Shown here piece after piece: positions 1 through 7,671 of a DNA stretch of 64,000 nt. The DNA is taken from positions 1,860,001 to 1,924,000 of the forward strand of contig NZ_LT598653.1 in assembly GCF_900078365.1 (NCBI RefSeq), written 5' to 3'. The stretch comes from an uncultured Sphingopyxis sp. GTDB lineage: Bacteria; Pseudomonadota; Alphaproteobacteria; Sphingomonadales; Sphingomonadaceae. The notes under the pieces were generated by a model, which saw only the letters and a list, made by a program, of their open reading frames with translations, was not told where the DNA came from and searched no databases. A program made the position numbers and the translations under genes. The stretch's first letter is position 1, and each line of letters starts with the position of its first letter.

Positions 1-275
1 CCGTCATAGATCAACATTGCACCGGGCAAAGCGGCCGTCTGCTCCGCAACCAGCGCGAAATCCGCGTCGGGGTCGGGGGCGTCGCCGAAACGAACTTTTC
101 CGCCTTCGATCCTCGCTGCCCAGAAACTGGTCCCGCCATCGGGCGGCACGGAAGTGAAGGTTTCGGACAGAGAAAAATGATGGCCGGCCAGACGGTCGCT
201 GTTCTCGGTCACCAATCGCGCGAGCAGTTCCTTAATGCGTTCGATCCACTGCGGGCCGGCAAAAATCATCGTCAT
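1..275 (-). CDS. SCP2-like or hypothetical protein (partial, runs off left edge)
   Basis: Reading leftwards from an ATG at 275, 91 codons stay open to the window edge, so only the N-terminal part is visible. The protein begins MTMIFAGPQWIERIKELL and later reads PDADFALVAEQTAALPGAML. The amphipathic N-terminal helix and the acidic DxDF segment resemble sterol-carrier/SCP2-like lipid-binding domains, but this is only a pattern impression. Its ATG overlaps the stop of the upstream transporter gene in an ATGA arrangement, so the two are translationally coupled. Its role is therefore probably tied to the carrier and to the neighbouring dioxygenase. Function not established. Confidence 0.6.
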   Translation of the reverse strand, partial: MTMIFAGPQWIERIKELLARLVTENSDRLAGHHFSLSETFTSVPPDGGTSFWAARIEGGKVRFGDAPDPDADFALVAEQTAALPGAMLIYD

Positions 276-1792
276 TCTTTCGATTCCAGTTCGTGCAGGA
301 TACGTGCATGCTTGTCGCGATCGAGGTCGTAGAACCACATGATCGACATCGCGATCACGGTGAAAACGAGCATCATGGGACCATACAGCAGCGCCAGATG
401 GACGGCGGTCTCGTGCGGTACTTCGTCGACTGCGACGCCTTGCGGGAAGCGGATCAGGTCGAGTGCTACCCCGGCGAGCGCGCCGCCGATCCCCAGCGAC
501 GCCTTTCGCGTGAACGCGCTGACGCCGAAGAGAAAACCTTCGCTCCGGCTTTTGAAACGCAACTCGTAGGCGTCGGCGATGTCGGCAAGCATTGCGCCTG
601 CAATCACCATGGCCGGGCCGCCTGCCAGCGACGCAAAAAATGCCGCGGCAGCGAGCAGCGCGGTCAGCATCTCTGCGCTTTCGGGAGGCGTCAGGACGCC
701 CGCTTCGCGAAGGGCGATCGGGGCGACATTCAACGCGACCGACAATATCACCGACGCAATATAGGCTGTGCGTTTGTCTAACCGGTCGGCCAACGCGCGA
801 GCAAAGACGGATCCGAGCATGAAGCCGAATGCCGCGCCGAGGAACACCCATTGGATACCCCATGTGGGCAGTTTCCAGTAGAAGGTGTTGACATGCACCG
901 CCAGGGCTGCCTGCACGCCGCCAAGGACATAGGAAATCAGGATCGCGACGAAAAAGATCGCAAAGGTCCGCAGCCGGAACGCGTTGAAGAGATTGCTGAG
1001 CATCGGTTCGTGGAACTGGCCGCGGCCCTGCGATTGCATCCGGGAATAATATTGCAGCGCGCGCTTTTGGGTCGTCGCGGCGGACGCCAGGATCGCAACC
1101 AGCGCGATCACGCCGCATGTCAGCGCGAGCGGCGGATAGGCGCCTTCGTTCAACTGGCCCTGCGGATATTCGGGGGTTGTGTGAAAGAATATGCTGAAAG
1201 CAATCGCAATCACGAGCAGGCGCCCTGCAAAAGCAAAGATGTTTCTGTAGCCGGAAACCGAAATCCGCTCTTTGAAGTCGGTCGAGAGTTCGGCGCCGAG
1301 AGCCATATGGGGGATGAAATAGAAAGACTGCATCAGCCGGCAGAAGGCCGTGAAGCCGAGGAGCCAGAAAAATATTCCCCATTGGCCCAAGCCTGCGGGC
1401 GGATCGAAGAGCATGTAAAGGCCGAAGGCGAGCGGGAGGGGAGCGAGATAGAGATAGGGATGCCGACGGCCAAAGCGCGTCGCCGTCCGGTCGGACAATT
1501 GGCCGATTAACGGGTCCGAGATGCCGTCGAACAGCAATGCGATCAGCAGCGCGAGTCCGACCAGCGAGCCTTGCAGTCCGATGACCTGAACATAATAGAA
1601 AAAGAGAAATGTCTCGAGCGTCGCGGTTTTTACGCCCTCGGCCATTTCGCCGAGGCCATATCCCAATTTGGTTCCGATCGAGAGATGGTCGGTGCTTCTG
1701 CCCTCGCGAGCGGCTTCGCCGATAGGAGGAGAGGGCGTACAGGCTACGACCGGGGGAGCTCCCGGAACTGCTTCCCTCATCCTTCTCTCCAT
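272..1792 (-). CDS. MFS transporter, GPH (MelB-like, MFS_2) family
   Basis: This 506-residue protein is an inner-membrane secondary carrier with about 12 hydrophobic segments. The segment around residues 45-75 (GYGLGEMAEGVKTATLETF) is followed by the loop DRTATRFGRRHPY, the conserved cytoplasmic 2-3 loop of glycoside-pentoside-hexuronide:cation symporters. The substrate cannot be told from sequence; relatives in sphingomonads carry sugars or hydrophobic acids. It is divergent from a TetR regulator gene and coupled by ATGA overlap to the partial gene at the left edge. ATG codons at 1792 and 1780 are both possible starts; the first is used. A GGTAA/TTACC palindrome 36 bp upstream of the start probably acts as its operator. 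Confidence 0.85.
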   Translation of the reverse strand: MERRMREAVPGAPPVVACTPSPPIGEAAREGRSTDHLSIGTKLGYGLGEMAEGVKTATLETFLFFYYVQVIGLQGSLVGLALLIALLFDGISDPLIGQLSDRTATRFGRRHPYLYLAPLPLAFGLYMLFDPPAGLGQWGIFFWLLGFTAFCRLMQSFYFIPHMALGAELSTDFKERISVSGYRNIFAFAGRLLVIAIAFSIFFHTTPEYPQGQLNEGAYPPLALTCGVIALVAILASAATTQKRALQYYSRMQSQGRGQFHEPMLSNLFNAFRLRTFAIFFVAILISYVLGGVQAALAVHVNTFYWKLPTWGIQWVFLGAAFGFMLGSVFARALADRLDKRTAYIASVILSVALNVAPIALREAGVLTPPESAEMLTALLAAAAFFASLAGGPAMVIAGAMLADIADAYELRFKSRSEGFLFGVSAFTRKASLGIGGALAGVALDLIRFPQGVAVDEVPHETAVHLALLYGPMMLVFTVIAMSIMWFYDLDRDKHARILHELESKE

Positions 1793-1827
1793 TTCTCACA
1801 GCGCATCGCTGCGCTCGCGAATCTGTT

Positions 1828-1843
1828 TGGTAATGCGTTACCA
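1828..1843. promoter_or_regulatory. Palindromic operator candidate (TetR site 1)
   Basis: The 16-bp inverted repeat TGGTAATGCGTTACCA lies between the divergent transporter and TetR genes. Its arms TGGTAA and TTACCA are perfect complements around a TGCG centre. Almost the same sequence occurs at 3455-3468 in front of the dioxygenase gene. A site shared by the regulator's own promoter and a nearby enzyme promoter is the usual layout for a local TetR repressor. Binding is inferred. Confidence 0.65.
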
Positions 1844-1920
1844 GCGACATGCCATCGGGGGGCGAGCTAGTCAATGTCATGGGTTGCAGGCGGCGAGGCA
1901 CGCGATATAGCGGCGATGTT

Positions 1921-2613
1921 ATGGCGGATGTCGAAGACGTGACGGGCCCGGGCGGCCATATGTCGGACAAGCGAGCGGCGACCTTGCTGCAGGCCGCGCA
2001 GGCTATTGTCCGCGAGACAGGGAATTTCGATCTGCCGATGCGGACATTGGCTGCGCGCGCACAGGTCAGCCTGCGCACGCCCTATGAGGTTTTCGGATCG
2101 AAGAACGGGATCATCCGCGCGCTGCTGAAATCGGAACAGGAAGAGTTCCGGGAGATCGTCAGAAATTACCGGTCCATCGATCGGCTCGAGATGTTCTTCG
2201 ACCGAACATTGCTCGGCATGGAGTTCTATGCTCGCGAACAGCCCTTTTATCGCGCGCTTTTCCGAGCGACGCAGGCATTTTCGGGCGGCGACGAGACCGA
2301 ACCTGCGCGTGAGATGCTGCCCATCTATACCAATATGGTCCGCCGCGCGATCGAAGAGGGCTTCCTGCGCAACGATCTGGACATCACGAATATCGCCGAA
2401 ATCCTCACAGACCTGTTTGCGGCGAACCTGCGCAACTGGGCGTCCAGCGATTTCGATATCTGGCTTGCCGGGCAGAAAATATGTTTCGGATTTTCGCTTG
2501 CGCTTGCCGGCGTCGCCACGCCGCAATGGGTCGACCGGCTGCACCTGAACGCCCGGGCTTACGACAAAGCGATTCAGGATTATCCCGGCGGAGCGGCGCT
2601 TCCGGTCAGGTAA
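1921..2613 (+). CDS. TetR/AcrR family transcriptional regulator
   Basis: This is a DNA-binding repressor of the TetR type. The N-terminal helix-turn-helix covers RAATLLQAAQAIVRETG through LAARAQVSLRTPYEVFGSK, followed by an all-helical ligand-binding domain of about 170 residues. The frame is open from ATG 1849, but the conserved domain begins close to ATG 1921 or ATG 1960, and neither has a strong ribosome site; 1921 is chosen (230 residues). It is transcribed divergently from the MFS carrier and converges on the dioxygenase gene, whose stop lies within 10 bp of its own. Two GGTAA-N4-TTACC palindromes are its likely operators. The inducer is unknown, probably the substrate or product of the cassette. 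Confidence 0.85.
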   Translation: MADVEDVTGPGGHMSDKRAATLLQAAQAIVRETGNFDLPMRTLAARAQVSLRTPYEVFGSKNGIIRALLKSEQEEFREIVRNYRSIDRLEMFFDRTLLGMEFYAREQPFYRALFRATQAFSGGDETEPAREMLPIYTNMVRRAIEEGFLRNDLDITNIAEILTDLFAANLRNWASSDFDIWLAGQKICFGFSLALAGVATPQWVDRLHLNARAYDKAIQDYPGGAALPVR

Positions 2614-3427
2614 TCCCGCGCTTCTGCCAGAATTCCGATCCGTGAACCTGGTCATATGTCTTGCGCAGCAACTCGCGGTCGTTTTGTTTGAACGTCGGGC
2701 TGCGTCCGAGGAAGATTTCCCGACCCAGCAAGCGGGGTAGTTCGGGGTCCTTGCCGGCGAACCAATCCTCGCCCAGATGATCGTAATTCTCGATCGGCTG
2801 CATGCCGATCCGCGTATATGTCATGTGCAAAACGACGCGCTCGCCGGGGATCTGGCGCGGATAGTTGCCGTGCCATACCGATCCGTCCCACAGGCAGATC
2901 GCGCCCTTGGATGCGACGATCGGTCGCGCACCTTCCGGTTCCGCGCGTTCTTCGGGCGACGGATGACGCTTCAGCTTGTGCGAACCCGGAACGACAAGCG
3001 TCGCGCCCGATTCCTCAGTGAATTCGTCGGTGACCAGGCAGGCCGTGCACATGATCTCCCATTCGGGGAAGGGGGCGGGAAACCAGCTATTGTCCGCGTG
3101 GAGACCGAGAGAACCTTTTCCCGCGCGCCGCCGCGAGCCGGACAATTGCGAGAAGAGTGCGCCTTTGCCCAGCAGATACTCGACCAGTGTCAAAAGCTTT
3201 GGTGTCGATATGGCGTCGGCAAAGATCGGATCCTCACCCAATATCGTGAAACGCGTCGGGGCTTTTTCCTCATCGCCTGCCGCCACGGTGCGAATGATGG
3301 CCTCGCGGACCTCATCGACAATCCGGTCAGTGCGCGCGTCGTGGAATATGGTGTATCCCCATTGGTCCAGCTCGGCGACATTCTCTTCAAGCCCTTGTTC
3401 GACAATGCGGTCGTGCAGCTTCTGCAT
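2606..3427 (-). CDS. Phytanoyl-CoA dioxygenase (PhyH) family protein
   Basis: A 273-residue non-heme Fe(II)/2-oxoglutarate-type oxygenase. The metal triad is visible as H110-x-D112 (LGLHADN) and distal H186 (SVWHGNYP). R197 fits the 2-oxoglutarate carboxylate ligand. Length and motif spacing match the PhyH family, members of which hydroxylate acyl-CoAs or free small molecules; the substrate here is unknown. The start is ATG 3427, preceded by a purine-rich AGGAGAGGAG about 12 bases upstream; an in-frame TTG at 3454 is less likely. Its 3' end overlaps the convergent TetR gene by 8 bp. A GGTAAC-GT-GTTACC palindrome sits 28 bp upstream, suggesting control by that TetR protein. Confidence 0.85.
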   Translation of the reverse strand: MQKLHDRIVEQGLEENVAELDQWGYTIFHDARTDRIVDEVREAIIRTVAAGDEEKAPTRFTILGEDPIFADAISTPKLLTLVEYLLGKGALFSQLSGSRRRAGKGSLGLHADNSWFPAPFPEWEIMCTACLVTDEFTEESGATLVVPGSHKLKRHPSPEERAEPEGARPIVASKGAICLWDGSVWHGNYPRQIPGERVVLHMTYTRIGMQPIENYDHLGEDWFAGKDPELPRLLGREIFLGRSPTFKQNDRELLRKTYDQVHGSEFWQKRGIT

Positions 3428-3454
3428 GGCATTTGGTCTCCTCTCCTGATGCAA

Positions 3455-3468
3455 GGTAACGTGTTACC
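3455..3468. promoter_or_regulatory. Palindromic operator candidate (TetR site 2)
   Basis: GGTAACGTGTTACC is an inverted repeat with 6-bp arms (GGTAAC/GTTACC) just upstream of the dioxygenase start. It matches the core of the site at 1828-1843 (GGTAA-N4-TTACC). The rest of the 3428-3754 gap holds no other gene; an AT-richer stretch (3470-3600) may contain the adhesin promoter. Confidence 0.65.
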
Positions 3469-3754
3469 GAAGAGGTGCAAGATATATTCTTTAATAGCGC
3501 AAAGCGCGTCGCTTACTTCCTGTCGATCCATCCATGCCGACCTCCAAACAGCCAGCAGCTTGAATCACAATCTATCCCCAATGGGAATCCTGAATGTAAA
3601 CACTTCCCAGGGCCGCCGGCGCGTCCGTCAATCGACGTTGAGACGATTGAACCAATGCGATGAAACACTTGGCCTAACGGCATCGGCCCAACCCGTGCCA
3701 TTTCCGCCCCGTTTGGGCCGCGCGTCCACCTGACGCGCGGAGAGGGGAAAACTC

Positions 3755-6700
3755 ATGACGATCCTGTTGTTCGATTTCGCCGAGCCGACCGCCGACGCGC
3801 AGGCGTCCGCCCGGTGTGCGCGCGCCGGGCTGCTGCTTAACTGCGCCGCGGCGACGCTGGCTATCGGCTTAGCCGGCGCGCCGATAGCGCCCGCGGCCGC
3901 CATGCAGACCGGCACCCCGGGCGCCCAGCTTTGCGAAGGCGGCTATTTCGTCTTCGACGGCGTCTGCCCCACGACGCCGACGCCGACGCCGCCGCTTTCG
4001 CCGGCGGACTTCACCAGCGAGGCCGCCGACTGCCGGAACCTGTTCTTGACGCCGCTGGCACCGGCGCCAACCCCGACCCCGACCCCGACCCCCATTCCGC
4101 CGCCATCGGGCGGGGGCGGCCCGGGCCATGTGCTCGAATCGGTCGGCCCTCCGATGCCGTTCGACGCGGCCATCTCGTCGGTGGACGATTCGTTGGCTTG
4201 CGGGACCGGCGCGAGCACTGGCGTCGCGCTGCGCGCCACCGCGATCGGAACCTCCAGCACCGTGACCGGCGACGACGGCACGGCGGTGGGCGCGAACAGT
4301 AGCGCCGGCCAGCTCGCCACCGCCATCGGCGCGCACGCCGCGGCTGCCGATTATGCGACGGCGATCGGCAGCGAGGCCAGCGCGGACAGCGGCGGCACCG
4401 CGGTCGGTAGGCTGGCGCAAACCGGCGTCGGCGGCACCGCGATCGGCAACCAGAGCAAAGCGACGGGCGCCACCAGCACCGCGATCGGCACCGTCGCCGT
4501 GGCGAGCGCAGACAATAGCGTGGCGATCGGCGCCGGTTCCATTGCGGACCAGGCGGATACCGTGTCGGTAGGGAAAGCGGACGCCAGGCGGCGGATCACC
4601 AACGTCGCCGACGGTACGAGCACCACCGATGCGGTCAATCTCGGCCAACTCGACGCGGCGATCGCCGCGGTGCCGATCGCCAGCAACAATACCGGCGGCC
4701 TCGCGGCGCCGGTCGCCACCGGCCCCAACAGCCTGGCCGTTGGCAATGGCGCCGAGGCAAGCGGCGACCTGAGCGCCGCGATAGGCAATGGCAGCTACGC
4801 CTCGGTCGCCAACAGCACTGCGATCGGTACCAGCGCGGTCGCCTCGGGCCAAAGCAGCACAGCGACCGGGATGGCCAGCAACGCCTGGGGCGACTACAGC
4901 ACCGCAACCGGCGCCAAGAGCTACGCCACGGGTGCGTATAGCGCGGCAATCGGAGAGAACAGCGTTGCTTCAGGCTACGGCAGCACGGCAACCGGCGCCA
5001 GTGCGGCTGCCGGAGGCACGCTCGCCAACGGCTTCACCAACCAAGGCACTACTGCGGTCGGTGCTGGCGCTCAGGCAGGCATGGTCGCCGCCGGACAGAC
5101 CAACGCCACCGCCATCGGCTATGGCGCACATGCCAATGCCGCCAGCGCCTCCGCCTTCGGCCAGGGCGCGCGCGCCTCCGCCACGAACGCGGTGGCGCTG
5201 GGGCGGGGATCGGTCGCTGATCAGGCGGATACCGTGTCGGTGGGGAAAGCGGACGCCAGGCGGCGGATCGTCAATCTTGCCGACGGCGTCGTCGGGGCAG
5301 GATCGAGCGATGCGGTGACCGGAGGTCAGCTGTTCGCCGCCAATAATCGGATCGCGCTGGCGTTCGGCGGAGGCGCCGGGGTGGAAGCAAGCGGATTGCT
5401 GACGCCGCCGAGCTACGTCGTCCAGGGAGGAAACCACGACAACGTCGGCGGCGCGCTCGGCGCGCTCGATAGCCAGGTGACGATCAACACCGGCGGCATC
5501 GCCACGCTCCAGAATCAGATCGCGGGAGGCTCGATCGGTCTCGTCCAGCAGGATCCGGCGAGCCGCGCCGTCAGCGTCGCCGCGGCGACCGACGGCGCTA
5601 CGGTCGATTTCGGCGGAACCGCTGGCGCGCGGGTGCTGACCGGCGTGGCGGCGGGCAATGTCACTGCGGGCTCGACCGACGCGGTCACCGGATCGCAGCT
5701 CTATGCGACCGATCAGAATGCCGCGGCGGCGCGGACGAGCGCGGACGCCGCCCATCGCACGGCAAACACCGCGCTGGCCAATGCCGCGAGGGCGCTAAGG
5801 ACTGCCGAGACGGCGATCGCTAACGCCGTCGACGCTCGCGCCGCTGCCGACCATGCCCAACGGAGCGCCAACGATGCGCAGGCCGCGGCGAACAAGGCGC
5901 TCGCGTCGGGCGTGGCGGCCAGCGAGACCGCCAACAAGGCGCTGGCGAATGCCACCACCGCGCAGCGCGCCGCCGACGTCGCGCGGCAGAAAGCCGATAC
6001 CGCGCAGCACACCGCCGATCTGGCCGTCGGCAATGCCGCGACCGCGCACAAGATCGCCGACACGGCGCTCGCCAACGCCGCGACCGCGCAGCAGACCGCC
6101 GATCTCGCGCTCGCCAACGGGAAGTATTTTCGCGCCAATATGACCGGCGACGGGCCGCAAGCGACCGGAACCAACTCGATGGCGATGGGCGCGGGCAGCA
6201 CGGCGAGCGGCGACCGGTCGGTGGCGATGGGTTATGGCGCCGTCGCCAAGGACGGCGCGGCGGTCTCGATCGGCGCGGGCAATGTCGCCTCGGGCGACGG
6301 CGCGGTGGCGATCGGCGATCCCAACACCGCAACCGGCCTCGGGGCGGTGGCGATCGGCAACACCAACACCGCGACCGGCGACGGCGCAGTGGCGATCGGC
6401 AACCACAATGTCGCCGCCGGCAACGGCGCACTGGCGTTCGGCGATGGTGCAAATGCGCAAGCAGACGGCAGCGTCGCGATCGGCCGCGGCGCTATCGCCA
6501 CCCGCGCCGATGAGGTCGCGCTCGGCTCGGCCGCTTCGACCTACACCCTCGCCGGCATCGCCTCCGACACCAGCCGCGCCGCGCAATCAGGCGCGACCGG
6601 CTTCGTCACCGCCGACGGCGCCGGCCGTCTCGCGGTCACCGATTTTGGTCCCGCCGACATCGCCGCGCTCGACCGGACGATGCGGATCGACCGCCGGGAT

Positions 6701-6931
6701 GCGCGCGAGGGCATCGCCGCCGCGGCCGCGCTCGGCTACGCGCCGATGCCTTCGGAGCCAGGACGGACCAGCTATGTGTTGAACGGCACATTGTTCCGCG
6801 ACCAGCAGGCGATCGGCGGCTCGATCGCGCACCGTTTCTATACCGAAGCGTCCCTCGCGATCACTGCCGGCTTCGCTTATGGCGGCCATTCGAACAACCT
6901 GCTCCGGATCGGCGTCGCGGGAGAGTTCTGA
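3755..6931 (+). CDS. Trimeric autotransporter adhesin (YadA-like)
   Basis: A 1058-residue type Vc secreted adhesin. A long signal region ends near residue 48 (hydrophobic core 24-46), followed by Pro-Thr repeats at about 74-118. Left-handed beta-roll head repeats of the pattern GTAIGxxAxA fill roughly 145-290, 311-480 and 803-929. Neck motifs (VSVGKADARRRI) occur near 270 and 495. An Ala-rich coiled-coil stalk with repeating NAATAQQTADLAL units spans about 653-789. The last 95 residues are the YadA anchor, ending LLRIGVAGEF, which trimerises as an outer-membrane barrel. The start is ATG 3755 behind GAGAGG. It stands alone, without a neighbouring secretion gene. Expected role: adhesion or autoaggregation. 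Confidence 0.93.
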   Translation: MTILLFDFAEPTADAQASARCARAGLLLNCAAATLAIGLAGAPIAPAAAMQTGTPGAQLCEGGYFVFDGVCPTTPTPTPPLSPADFTSEAADCRNLFLTPLAPAPTPTPTPTPIPPPSGGGGPGHVLESVGPPMPFDAAISSVDDSLACGTGASTGVALRATAIGTSSTVTGDDGTAVGANSSAGQLATAIGAHAAAADYATAIGSEASADSGGTAVGRLAQTGVGGTAIGNQSKATGATSTAIGTVAVASADNSVAIGAGSIADQADTVSVGKADARRRITNVADGTSTTDAVNLGQLDAAIAAVPIASNNTGGLAAPVATGPNSLAVGNGAEASGDLSAAIGNGSYASVANSTAIGTSAVASGQSSTATGMASNAWGDYSTATGAKSYATGAYSAAIGENSVASGYGSTATGASAAAGGTLANGFTNQGTTAVGAGAQAGMVAAGQTNATAIGYGAHANAASASAFGQGARASATNAVALGRGSVADQADTVSVGKADARRRIVNLADGVVGAGSSDAVTGGQLFAANNRIALAFGGGAGVEASGLLTPPSYVVQGGNHDNVGGALGALDSQVTINTGGIATLQNQIAGGSIGLVQQDPASRAVSVAAATDGATVDFGGTAGARVLTGVAAGNVTAGSTDAVTGSQLYATDQNAAAARTSADAAHRTANTALANAARALRTAETAIANAVDARAAADHAQRSANDAQAAANKALASGVAASETANKALANATTAQRAADVARQKADTAQHTADLAVGNAATAHKIADTALANAATAQQTADLALANGKYFRANMTGDGPQATGTNSMAMGAGSTASGDRSVAMGYGAVAKDGAAVSIGAGNVASGDGAVAIGDPNTATGLGAVAIGNTNTATGDGAVAIGNHNVAAGNGALAFGDGANAQADGSVAIGRGAIATRADEVALGSAASTYTLAGIASDTSRAAQSGATGFVTADGAGRLAVTDFGPADIAALDRTMRIDRRDAREGIAAAAALGYAPMPSEPGRTSYVLNGTLFRDQQAIGGSIAHRFYTEASLAITAGFAYGGHSNNLLRIGVAGEF
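4550..4597 (+). repeat. Direct repeat copy 1 inside the adhesin gene
   Basis: A 48-bp segment encoding the neck motif (QADTVSVGKADARRRI) is repeated at 5222-5269 with one mismatch. The copies are 672 bp apart, an exact multiple of three. Confidence 0.85.
5222..5269 (+). repeat. Direct repeat copy 2 inside the adhesin gene
   Basis: Partner of the 48-bp segment at 4550-4597. Recombination between the copies would remove 224 codons in frame and shorten the adhesin by one head block. Confidence 0.85.
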
Positions 6932-7398
6932 GGAGATGGCGTCGGCGCGCAACCACGATCACGCGATTTGCCTGGGCCAAGCGCAGCCGGTGCGATAAAC
7001 AAGAGCAACTTTCTTGCTCCGCAGACCTCCAAGCTGCCAGACAGAAATCGGCCAGATTGGGCTACTGAATATTCGGCCCGCTACGCTGGCGCCCGAAGCT
7101 CCAGCTTATGCCGCCGTCGCGCATGATGCCCGACAGCGGCATCAACCACCTTGCCGCAGATCGCCGCGCCTCAGCGATACAGCTCGACTCGTCCCCCGTT
7201 GATTCCGGTCGACCACAGACCGGCGATGGCGCCTCGGTCACATCGCTGAAGCTGCGGACATATTCCGTGATCCCGCCAAACGCTGGGCGCGCATACGGGG
7301 GATATTCCCGCGAAAGGTGTAGCCGTTGCCCCGACGATATAGGTGGGGTGCAACCCGTTGCATTGTTTGCGGGGCATGTGATTTTGTAGCAGACATTG

Positions 7399-7421
7399 GG
7401 GCGTCGCTATCCGCGACGCCC
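7399..7421. terminator. Stem-loop downstream of tRNA-Ser
   Basis: GGGCGTCGC and GCGACGCCC form a perfect 9-bp stem with a TATCC loop. It lies about 45 bp past the 3' end of the minus-strand tRNA gene, so it may end that transcript, although no clear T-run follows. The remaining sequence from 6932 to 7467 shows no convincing gene; a weaker GAGCAA/TTGCTC hairpin (7003-7019) follows the adhesin stop. Confidence 0.4.
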
Positions 7422-7467
7422 GCGCTTGTTCAGCATTTTCTGCGATTTCAAACCCTTGGGGAAGGGG

Positions 7468-7557
7468 TGGAGGAGAGTGAGGGATTCGAACCCTCGGTAC
7501 CGTTGCCGGCACTTCGCATTTCGAGTGCGACGCTTTCGACCACTCAGCCAACTCTCC
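7468..7557 (-). tRNA. tRNA-Ser (anticodon CGA)
   Basis: On the minus strand the sequence folds as a class II tRNA. The acceptor is GGAGAGT/ACTCTCC, with a D-arm around GGCTGAGTGGTCGAAAGC and an anticodon loop CTCGAAA (anticodon CGA, reading UCG). A long variable arm follows (GTGCCGGCAACGGTACC), then the T-arm GAGGG-TTCGAAT-CCCTC. CCA is encoded at 7470-7468. The discriminator base is U (from 7471) instead of the G commonly seen in bacterial tRNA-Ser. Confidence 0.95.
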
Positions 7558-7632
7558 TCGCTGAGAGGAGACGCCCCTAGCGACGGTCCGTCGCCGTTGC
7601 AACCCTCTAGTCGCAAATCATCCCACATTCCT

Positions 7633-7658
7633 GTCATCCCGGCCTTCGCCGGGATGAC
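7633..7658. repeat. REP-like palindrome (type A)
   Basis: GTCATCCCGGC and GCCGGGATGAC form an 11-bp hairpin with a CTTC loop. Copies occur near 18843, 18895, 27725, 32271 and 32323. It sits between tRNA-Ser and the stop of the amidohydrolase gene. Confidence 0.8.
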
Positions 7659-7671
7659 AGCTTTGTCGGGG

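Noticed and set aside
7014..7389. Short frames between the adhesin and tRNA-Ser
   Set aside because: No ribosome site, no motif and unusual composition; treated as non-coding.
7171..7637. Minus-strand frames crossing the tRNA gene
   Set aside because: They translate the tRNA sequence itself, a familiar artefact.
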